Assembly (NCBI GenBank): GCA_030841765.1
Contig: JAUUSS010000071.1
Coordinates: 1 to 12,444, forward strand
Length of the DNA: 12,444 nt
Direction of reading: 5' to 3'
From: Collinsella aerofaciens
GTDB taxonomy: Bacteria; Actinomycetota; Coriobacteriia; Coriobacteriales; Coriobacteriaceae
Made by a program: the position numbers and the translations under genes. Under the pieces are notes generated by a model. It saw only the letters and a list, made by a program, of their open reading frames with translations. It had not been told where the DNA came from and ran no database searches. This document shows positions 7,134 through 12,444 of this stretch, in pieces. Within the stretch, counting starts at the first letter, position 1. Each line of letters starts with the position of its first letter.

Positions 7134-7148
7134 TTGACGAACCGTCAA
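7134..7148. promoter_or_regulatory. Candidate TetR operator 2 (TTGACGAACCGTCAA)
   Basis: This is a perfect inverted repeat, TTGACG-AAC-CGTCAA, matching operator 1 in both half-sites except one symmetric base pair. A minus-strand -10 candidate TACTAT (+ strand ATAGTA, 7128-7133) lies between the two palindromes. A degenerate related copy, TAGGCGAACGGTCAG, is at 7165-7179. Confidence 0.65.
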
Positions 7149-7206
7149 CAATATTCAAGACTGTTAGGCGAACGGTCAGGCAAAAGAGGATGAAAGGCGG
7201 CAAAAC

Positions 7207-7869
7207 ATGGGCAACAACACAGCAGGTACCTCTGTGGTCGATGCCGTCCCCGCATCCGATAGCGCGGCAAAGCGCCTGACGGGCGACGAACGCCGTCGCG
7301 AGATCCTCGATGCCGTGCGCACCGTAAGCTCCGAGCTGGGCGTGTCCCACCTATCGGTATCGGCCGTGACCAAGCGAGCCGGCTGCACGCGTTCATTGTT
7401 CTACCATTACTTCGCCGACATGGACGCCGCCGTCACCGCTGTTATGGACGAGGCGATCGACGGCTTTATCTCCGAACTCGAGCGGTGGAACGCCGACCGC
7501 ACCGTCGGTGATATCGAGGGCGCGCTCGACACCGTCGCCCCGCTCTTTAAGCGCCTGGTCGCCAGCGGCCACGAGCTGCCGAGCACGCTTACCTCGAGCA
7601 GCGGCGCGCTCTACGGCGGCTTTTTGCACAACGTGGTCCAGCGCGTGGCGCAGTATATCTGCGACACCACCGTGGTGGACTTTATCGCCCATCATGAGCT
7701 ACGCATCGACCATGTCTACGAGACGTTCTACACCCTCATCATGGGGTTGTTGATGTATATCCGCACGCACCCCGATGTGCCCGACGAGACGGTCAAGGAA
7801 ATCATCGCCTCGACACTCCACATCGAGGGCTATACCGCCAAGTATCCGGAGCGCAAGCCCCAGAACTGA
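7207..7869 (+). CDS. TetR/AcrR family transcriptional regulator
   Basis: A 220-residue one-component DNA-binding regulator. The TetR-type N-terminal domain is clear: RREILDAVRTVSSELG (about 30-45) is helix 1, and LSVSAVTKRAGCTRSLFYHYF (49-69) is the helix-turn-helix with the characteristic LFYHYF end. The rest (about 75-205) is helical and without recognisable sequence, as usual for the ligand-binding part of the family. About 25 polar residues precede the first helix. AAAGGCGG lies about 7 bases before the ATG. The gene is divergent from the Fe-S/FAD oxidoreductase, and two 15-bp palindromes lie 59-96 bases before its start. It probably represses itself, the oxidoreductase and the membrane-protein gene 63 bases downstream, and releases DNA on binding a small molecule. 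The ligand cannot be told from the sequence. Confidence 0.93.
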   Translation: MGNNTAGTSVVDAVPASDSAAKRLTGDERRREILDAVRTVSSELGVSHLSVSAVTKRAGCTRSLFYHYFADMDAAVTAVMDEAIDGFISELERWNADRTVGDIEGALDTVAPLFKRLVASGHELPSTLTSSSGALYGGFLHNVVQRVAQYICDTTVVDFIAHHELRIDHVYETFYTLIMGLLMYIRTHPDVPDETVKEIIASTLHIEGYTAKYPERKPQN

Positions 7870-7870
7870 C

Positions 7871-7889
7871 GACATTTGGCCAAACTGTC
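7871..7889. other. Palindrome between tetR and the membrane-protein gene
   Basis: TTTGGCCAAA (7875-7884) is a perfect 10-bp palindrome, flanked by GACA (7871-7874) and TGTC (7886-7889), which extend the symmetry with a one-base offset. It begins two bases after the tetR stop. It could be a protein site or chance; it does not resemble the TTGACR palindromes upstream of tetR. Confidence 0.25.
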
Positions 7890-7932
7890 CGCGATCAGAA
7901 GAGGGGCCGCGGGCGTGTGAAAGGAGAGCAGC

Positions 7933-8940
7933 ATGCTGTTCGATGTTTGGGGTAGCGATACCCTTATCCACTGGGCCGGCTGGGCCATGGTCTTTATTGG
8001 CCTGATCGTGCTCAACGAGGTCGGCCGCCGCACCAAGCTGGGCGCGGCAATCATCTTTGGCGTGGCTCCGCTGGCCATGACCATCTACTGCGTCGCCATC
8101 GCCATCGGCGTTTCGCAGGGTGCCGAGTGGGCGCTCACCAATCCCACCCATGTGTACCAGAACAGCTGGTTCCACTACGCCAAGGTATACGCGGCGCTGG
8201 CCGGTTGCTGGGGCTTCATTGCCATTAAGTACCAGTGGGGAAAGATCGGCAAGGCGCATTGGTTCCGTGCGTGGCCGTTTGTGATCGTCGCCATCAACAT
8301 CATGATTGCCGTCGTGTCCGACTTCGAGAGCGCCTACCACTTCTTTGTCCTGGGCGAGTCCACCTGGGTCACCTCCGAAGGTGCTACGCAGCTGGCCGGC
8401 TGGAACAACGTGTTCAACGGCATCGCCGGTATCATCAACATCTTCTGCATGACCGGTTGGTGGAGCGTCTACGCCTCCGAGGATCAAACCGACATGCTGT
8501 GGCCCGACATGACCTGGGTCTACATCATCGCCTACGACATCTGGAACTTCTGCTACACCTACAACTGCCTGCCCACCCATTCCTGGTTCTGCGGCTTTGC
8601 GCTGCTGTTGGCGCCCACCGTCGCCGCCTTTATCTGGAACAAGGGCGGCTGGATCCAGAACCGCGCCTTTACGCTGGCCATTTGGTGCATGTTTGCCCAG
8701 GTGTTCCCGTACTTCCAGGAGGAGTCCGTCTTTGTGACACACTCCACGCTCGACCCCGGCGCCGCTACCGCGGTCTCGATCGCCGCACTGATCGCCAACG
8801 TCGCCGCGATCATCTACATCGCCTACCGCGCCAAAAAGCTCGGCCGCAATCCCTACAAGCAGGATGTCTTTGAGGGCACCAGCGATTGGGAGAAGGCTAC
8901 CGCTCGCCGCGCCAAGGTGGATTACGCACACGCCGAGTAA
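7933..8940 (+). CDS. Polytopic membrane protein, DUF5692-like
   Basis: A 335-residue integral membrane protein with eight or nine predicted helices (roughly 12-28, 36-60, 84-101, 113-130, 158-178, 193-212, 217-235, 244-260, 276-298) and a charged C-terminal tail of about 35 residues. It is very rich in Trp, Tyr and Phe. Several polar residues lie in or near helices, such as D130, E132, H136, N158, N159, D202 and N205. I believe it belongs to DUF5692, a family of unknown function, but this is by memory of the sequence pattern. AAAGGAG is 7 bases before the ATG. It is the second gene of a unit with tetR and is followed by a strong terminator. Its context suggests transport or sensing of the compound handled by the divergent oxidoreductase, or a membrane electron-transfer role; neither is shown. 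Confidence 0.75.
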   Translation: MLFDVWGSDTLIHWAGWAMVFIGLIVLNEVGRRTKLGAAIIFGVAPLAMTIYCVAIAIGVSQGAEWALTNPTHVYQNSWFHYAKVYAALAGCWGFIAIKYQWGKIGKAHWFRAWPFVIVAINIMIAVVSDFESAYHFFVLGESTWVTSEGATQLAGWNNVFNGIAGIINIFCMTGWWSVYASEDQTDMLWPDMTWVYIIAYDIWNFCYTYNCLPTHSWFCGFALLLAPTVAAFIWNKGGWIQNRAFTLAIWCMFAQVFPYFQEESVFVTHSTLDPGAATAVSIAALIANVAAIIYIAYRAKKLGRNPYKQDVFEGTSDWEKATARRAKVDYAHAE

Positions 8941-9007
8941 CATGTTGGTCGCTGTTGGCACCTGGGCATAGGCCCGCCTGCCAGATTTTCAATCCAATGT
9001 CTCGCAG

Positions 9008-9047
9008 AGCCCCCGGAAAGCGTTTCACTCGCTTTCCGGGGGCTTTT
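9008..9047 (+). terminator. Strong rho-independent terminator after the tetR unit
   Basis: GCCCCCGGAAAGCG (9009-9022) pairs perfectly with CGCTTTCCGGGGGC (9030-9043) around a 7-base loop, then TTTT (9044-9047). The stem extends by one A-T pair (9008/9044). It lies about 70 bases after the membrane-protein stop codon and ends the plus-strand tetR unit. Confidence 0.92.
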
Positions 9048-9179
9048 GTCGTTGCGTCTCTAATCATCATCTATTCAAAAACACGCGCACATATAAAATC
9101 GGATTTCAAATCATACGGCGGCTCTATGGGGTCCCGTTTTTGGGTACAGTGTTGTCCCGATATTGAGCTTGGGGGATGT

Positions 9180-10676
9180 ATGAATGATGAGACGATGGGC
9201 CAAGAGGATGCGGCCCAAGATGCAGAAGCGTGTGCCGAAGCCCTGGAGAGCCTAGACCGGATTTCACTTGATGAGATTGCGTTTGACGATTCGGGCGTTG
9301 ATGTGCAGGATGAGTCGGAAGCCGAGGCGCAGTCCGATGATCAGGATGCAGACGACGTTGAGCCTGCCGAAGATGAGGCAGATCACGAAGACACCGAATG
9401 CGAGGCCGACGACCAGCCCGAATCCGACACGAGCGAGGAAACCATCTTGCTCGACAACTTGCCGGCCGAAGATTCGCTGACCCGCGAGCTCCCTGGCTTA
9501 GGCTCTGCGCCTGCCGTGGACGAGACCATCGCCATGGGCGATATTCCCCTGCCGTCCGTTCCCTCGGCACGCGAGGCCGAGGTTCGCCATCGCAAAATGT
9601 CGCCCAAGCGCCGCAATCTGATGGTTGCCGGCGTCGTAGCCGTCGCGCTTGTTGCCGGCGGCGCAGGCTATGCTGCCTGGAACGGATATCAACAAGAGCA
9701 GGCTGCCGTGCTTGCCGCAAACGCCCATACCATGATGTCGGTGCAGATTGGCGTGCATGCCGCGGGCCTCGACTGCTCAACTGGCTCCAAGATTCCCGTG
9801 CAGGTGAGCGGACAAGATTCCGACGGTTCTTCCGTGAGCGAAACGCTCTACGTTGACGAGCACGGCCGCGGCATCAAACTGCTGCCCGGCGATTACACGC
9901 TCTCCATCGCTGCCTCCCCCATCGCGGCCGACGGCACCATCTATACCGTCCCGACCACCAAGACGCAGGTCACCGTTAAGAGCGATGGACAGGATTTAAG
10001 TGCCCAGGCCACCTTTAAGCTCAAGGTGCCTTCGGCCGACACGGTGACTGACGACCAGATCGATGCCGCCGCCAAGTATGCCGAGGAGGGCGGTGCGAGC
10101 TCCGCCGCGGCTGCCAAAGTGCTCCAGCAGGCAGCAACCGCGCGGCGCGACGCCGCCGTCAATGCCGTGAGCGCGCAAAAGGCACAGGCGTCCCGTGATG
10201 CTGACGCTCGCCACAAGGCAACCGACCTCTACCAGCTCGATATTCCCGTCGAGTGGTACGGCAAGGTCGCAACTTGGCAAAACGGAAGCACGCTATGCAT
10301 CTATCTGGGCGACGACGCCAATACGCCGCTCGTGACGCTCGTCGCGGTGCGCGAGGGCGAGAGCTTTACGCCCGATGAAGGCGATACGGTTTTGGGCGCG
10401 GCCAATCTAGGCAACGGTTATACCGTCTACGCCAGCGGCCCCGTCTATCCGTACGTGGTGCCCCAGACCATCAACGGACAGACGCAGAACCCCGTGTCAA
10501 CCTACCCCATGGACACGGCCATTGAGCTTGTCGAGCTTACGACCGGCAACCGCTATACCTATAGCCAGATCAAGAACGTGCTGGTCGGCAAAGACGGCAA
10601 GGCCGACGCCGCCGCCAAACTCGAGACCGACTACCTCGCCCAGATTCTGATGCCGAGTATCAAAGCCCAGGACTAG
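9180..10676 (+). CDS. Membrane-anchored protein with acidic cytoplasmic N-terminus
   Basis: A 498-residue protein of unknown function. Residues 1-135 are strongly acidic and low in complexity (many Asp, Glu, Ala), probably disordered and cytoplasmic. A basic stretch (RHRKMSPKRR, 136-145) precedes one membrane helix at about 147-168, giving an N-in/C-out orientation. Outside, about 185-285 looks like a beta-rich domain with LLPGDYTLSIA (234-244), reminiscent of carboxypeptidase-regulatory or Ig-like folds. A helical, Ala/Gln/Arg-rich segment follows (about 290-348), then a C-terminal domain (352-495) starting YQLDIPVEWYGKVATW. I choose the ATG at 9180, with GGGGG 4 bases upstream; the same frame is open further upstream (an ATG at 9126 is possible) but the codons there run through the preceding terminator. 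It stands alone between that terminator and a convergent ATPase gene. A cell-envelope role is a guess. Confidence 0.8.
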   Translation: MNDETMGQEDAAQDAEACAEALESLDRISLDEIAFDDSGVDVQDESEAEAQSDDQDADDVEPAEDEADHEDTECEADDQPESDTSEETILLDNLPAEDSLTRELPGLGSAPAVDETIAMGDIPLPSVPSAREAEVRHRKMSPKRRNLMVAGVVAVALVAGGAGYAAWNGYQQEQAAVLAANAHTMMSVQIGVHAAGLDCSTGSKIPVQVSGQDSDGSSVSETLYVDEHGRGIKLLPGDYTLSIAASPIAADGTIYTVPTTKTQVTVKSDGQDLSAQATFKLKVPSADTVTDDQIDAAAKYAEEGGASSAAAAKVLQQAATARRDAAVNAVSAQKAQASRDADARHKATDLYQLDIPVEWYGKVATWQNGSTLCIYLGDDANTPLVTLVAVREGESFTPDEGDTVLGAANLGNGYTVYASGPVYPYVVPQTINGQTQNPVSTYPMDTAIELVELTTGNRYTYSQIKNVLVGKDGKADAAAKLETDYLAQILMPSIKAQD

Positions 10677-10749
10677 CCTGGCGCAGCAAGGTGCTCCCCA
10701 ACCGTGATGAGGGAGCCAGGAGGTCCTGACCCCACAGGTCCATAGATGA
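10677..10749. other. Convergent intergenic region with weak hairpin
   Basis: Between two convergent genes, GCTCCC (10693-10698) pairs with GGGAGC (10711-10716). CCTGG (10677-10681) and CCAGG (10716-10720) could add an outer arm. No T-tract follows on either strand. It may act as a weak bidirectional terminator, but the evidence is thin. Confidence 0.3.
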
Positions 10750-12102
10750 TTAGGCAAGGAGCCACTTCCATGCGGGCACAACGTGGACCACACCGTGCTC
10801 GCATGAAATATCGGTCTGTTCATCCATGGTAACGATTGCCGACTCGCCAAGATCGAACTGGGCCATCGAGGCATCAAGCGCGGCAATTTCGCGCTCGCGC
10901 GTTTTCTCACGTGCCATATCCGCACTCACCTGAATCAGGCTATAAGCCCGCATGAGAAGCGCGTCCCCAGCCACAAAGTCCACCTCATGGCTTTTGCTCT
11001 TCTCTTTGATCAGCAGGCGGCAGACCGAGCCGGTCCTCACCGCGGGAGTCTTTCTTCTTAGCGCATTGAACACTGCGGTCTCGAGCCTCTGGCCCTGGTC
11101 CAATGCTGATGCGGGAGAGAATGCTCCAAACATCGCAGGGTCGACAGCGTAGACCTTAGACGCAGACCGCATGTTATTTGCCAGTGAACGCGTGAACTCC
11201 GGCACAGAAAATAACAGGTAGGCGTCCTCATAATACTCAAGTAAATCGCTGAGCGAATTACGACTGACGGGTATCTGTCTGCTCTTGAACTCGTTGTACA
11301 CTTTGTTCACTGACAGCTCTCGTCCCGAAGATGCCATACACCGCGTCAAGAACAGCGATGCCAGGCGAGGGTTCTTGACGTCGTAACGCTCAACGACGTC
11401 CATAGCGACCGTTCGCGAAGCATATTCCTGTAGCAGCTGAATCGCGTCTGTGGGCGTCTGCTCAAGTGTCGCGATGAATCCCCCTTGTTCAAGATACCCG
11501 ATCAGATGATGTCGAAGCAGCGCTGCATCGCTCGGGGAAAAGGTCGCATCTGGCTCGAGAACGCTCCCCGTCTGATATCGAACGTATTCCGAAAAACTCA
11601 ACGGAAAAAGCTCTCGCACAAGAGAACGACCCCTGAACTCGCTCTTAAGTTCTGAGGACAGCATCTTAGAAGAAGATCCCGTCACATAGACGGTCGCTTT
11701 CTCCGTATCGACTACACGCCGCAGAAACGCACCCCATTCGGGAATTTCCTGGATCTCGTCAAAGAAAATGTAAGCGCCCTCGGTTCGAGCAACAGGATAC
11801 AGCGCATAGAACGTGTCGAGCACGTCCGCCAGCAGCGATGGCTCATACGGGCGCAAGCGCTCATCCTCAAAATTGAAGTAAAGCATCCGGTCAAGCTCGA
11901 CGCCCCGGCTCTGAAGCCGCCGCATCTCCTGATACAGGCGATACGTCTTTCCACAACGGCGGGCCCCCACAATCACATTTACGATGTTGTCGCGCTTTGG
12001 CTCCTGTGGGTTTCCTAGATCAAGGTCTCGCTCAAAGACCTGCGGAACCCCCTGCTGTTCAAAGTCCTTTATTTTCTGGGCGATCAAGTCGTTGAATGCC
12101 AT
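10750..12102 (-). CDS. AAA_14/DUF4143 family ATPase
   Basis: A 450-residue ATPase of the widespread AAA_14 plus DUF4143 type, whose cellular role is unclear. Walker A is GARRCGKT (46-53), Walker B is YIFFDEIQ (111-118), and TGSSSKML (141-148) is the following sensor-like motif. FRGRSLVRELFPLSFSEYV (156-174) is typical of the family. The DUF4143 part (about 230-395) includes LSVNKVYNEFK, SRNSLSDLLEYYEDAYLL and a C-terminal EVDFV (373-377) with IQVS (390-393), which resembles a PD-(D/E)xK nuclease core, though activity is not implied. GGAGA lies 5 bases before the ATG. The gene stands alone, convergent to its left neighbour. Its codons are visibly less GC-biased than those of the PTS or oxidoreductase genes, and the upstream region is AT-rich, which fits an accessory, possibly transferred gene. 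Confidence 0.93.
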   Translation of the reverse strand: MAFNDLIAQKIKDFEQQGVPQVFERDLDLGNPQEPKRDNIVNVIVGARRCGKTYRLYQEMRRLQSRGVELDRMLYFNFEDERLRPYEPSLLADVLDTFYALYPVARTEGAYIFFDEIQEIPEWGAFLRRVVDTEKATVYVTGSSSKMLSSELKSEFRGRSLVRELFPLSFSEYVRYQTGSVLEPDATFSPSDAALLRHHLIGYLEQGGFIATLEQTPTDAIQLLQEYASRTVAMDVVERYDVKNPRLASLFLTRCMASSGRELSVNKVYNEFKSRQIPVSRNSLSDLLEYYEDAYLLFSVPEFTRSLANNMRSASKVYAVDPAMFGAFSPASALDQGQRLETAVFNALRRKTPAVRTGSVCRLLIKEKSKSHEVDFVAGDALLMRAYSLIQVSADMAREKTREREIAALDASMAQFDLGESAIVTMDEQTDISCEHGVVHVVPAWKWLLA

Positions 12103-12109
12103 GATTCTC

Positions 12110-12171
12110 CAATCTTGCTCTCTAGCTAATCAAAATTATACCGATTCTTGATTAATTATAGAGCAAGATTG
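12110..12171. repeat. 23-bp inverted repeat around the ATPase promoter
   Basis: The left arm 12110-12132 (CAATCTTGCTCTCTAGCTAA...) matches the reverse complement of the right arm 12149-12171 at 20 of 23 positions. The first 12 bases, CAATCTTGCTCT, are perfect. The 16-base centre holds a TATAAT on the minus strand. Because the likely transcription start falls within the structure, the repeat probably acts as DNA, for example as an autoregulatory operator, rather than as RNA. Confidence 0.6.
12135..12160 (-). promoter_or_regulatory. Two TATAAT boxes upstream of the ATPase gene
   Basis: Read on the minus strand, TATAAT occurs at 12140-12135 and again at 12160-12155, 33 and 53 bases before the ATPase ATG. 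Neither has a good -35 at 16-18 bases. CTTGATTAA occurs twice on the plus strand (12147-12155 and 12179-12187), 32 bp apart, and may be part of the control region. Confidence 0.45.
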
Positions 12172-12266
12172 TGTGTAGCTTGATTAACACTTAAGCAAGT
12201 TTTATCACCGTTATTGCTCCGAAGGATATCGAGTGGCTAAGAGGACAACCGAGCTCGAATGCGACT

Positions 12267-12299
12267 CCCCGAGCAGTCAATTTGGGACGGGGCTTTTTT
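12267..12299 (+). terminator. Possible rho-independent terminator
   Basis: CCCCG (12267-12271) pairs with CGGGG (12288-12292), followed by C and TTTTTT (12294-12299). A second pairing, AGTCAA (12275-12280) with TTGACT (12298-12303), is also possible and competes with it. The stem is short and the loop long, and no plus-strand gene is seen before it, so its purpose is unclear. Confidence 0.4.
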
Positions 12300-12333
12300 G
12301 ACTACCCTCCCTCTGTAGAAAAATCCCTAACGC

Positions 12334-12399
12334 AGTTGCGGTGAAATCGGGCTGTTTTTGTTGGTCAAACCGCAAAACAGTCCCTATTTCACCGCAACT
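12334..12399. repeat. Long near-perfect intergenic hairpin
   Basis: AGTTGCGGTGAAAT (12334-12347) is perfectly complementary to 12386-12399. The stem continues with GGG/CCC and CTGTTTT/AAAACAG (12352-12358 with 12374-12380), broken by one mismatch and one bulged T, and the tip can close through GGT/ACC. The whole folds into one arm of over 20 pairs. It resembles dispersed REP- or MITE-like palindromes; copy number in the genome cannot be seen here. Confidence 0.75.
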
Positions 12400-12444
12400 T
12401 ATTGGTGGCCTTTTGGGTGGCACTTAGCGCCAGGGGTCGGCTTC

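Larger units (their letters stand above)
12172..12444. other. Gene-free right end of window
   Basis: No convincing open reading frame is visible on either strand in these 273 bases. Contents are a short tRNA-like stretch (about 12223-12270), a terminator-like element (12267-12299), the long hairpin at 12334-12399, and a near-direct repeat TGGTGGCCTTT / TGGGTGGCAC after it. A gene could begin or end just beyond the edge. Confidence 0.5.

Noticed and set aside
7699..8961. 420-codon open frame on the minus strand
   Set aside because: It is antisense to the membrane-protein gene, whose helices and ribosome site are clear; the antisense product has no family features.
8886..9179. Upstream extension of the acidic membrane-protein gene
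   Set aside because: The open frame passes through the end of the previous gene and a strong terminator, so only the start at 9180 (or possibly 9126) is sensible.
10717..10740. Short palindrome CAGGAGGTCCTG near the convergent gene ends
   Set aside because: Short, without a T-tract, and within the range expected by chance in GC-rich DNA.
1..12444. CRISPR array, rRNA or intact tRNA gene, transposase
   Set aside because: I saw no regularly spaced repeats, no rRNA-like sequence, no complete tRNA and no transposase or integrase motifs.

Overview
The window looks like a chromosomal piece of a high-GC gut actinomycete of the class Coriobacteriia, most likely Collinsella or a close relative. This is inferred from the gene set: a mannose-type PTS with a DUF956 gene, a multidomain Fe-S/FAD oxidoreductase, a DUF5692-like membrane protein, and an acidic single-pass membrane protein. 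No rRNA or other taxonomic marker is present, so the placement is an inference. Ten genes are supported: six on the minus strand at the left, three on the plus strand in the middle, and one on the minus strand at the right.

Left block (1-3617, minus strand): a mannose-family phosphotransferase operon. It is transcribed from a promoter near 3351 in the order EIIAB (manX), EIIC (manY), EIID (manZ), then a terminator-like hairpin, then a DUF956/ManO gene cut by the window edge. EIIAB is phosphorylated by HPr and passes phosphate to sugar entering through the EIIC-EIID channel. The AT-rich upstream region carries two copies of TTGTTTAAAC, one just upstream of a weak -35, which suggests control by an activator or repressor encoded elsewhere.

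Middle block (3618-8940): hypA, a nickel-insertion factor with an extra acidic tail, lies downstream of a 925-residue Fe-S/FAD/NAD(P)-binding oxidoreductase on the minus strand. Diverging from that oxidoreductase are a TetR-family regulator and a polytopic DUF5692-like membrane protein on the plus strand. The shared 188-bp divergent region holds two perfect 15-bp palindromes of form TTGACR-N3-YGTCAA, 23 bp apart. They are good candidate operators for the TetR protein and would tie the three genes into one inducible unit. The substrate is not evident, and this is the most interesting candidate system in the window.

Right block (8941-12444): a strong plus-strand terminator closes the TetR/membrane-protein unit. 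It is followed by a gene for a 498-residue membrane-anchored protein with an acidic cytoplasmic part and an extracytoplasmic part. Convergent to it is a solitary AAA_14/DUF4143 ATPase gene with a less GC-rich coding style. Its AT-rich promoter lies inside a 23-bp inverted repeat. The last 340 bases have no gene. They hold a terminator-like element and a long near-perfect hairpin (12334-12399) that looks like a dispersed intergenic palindrome.
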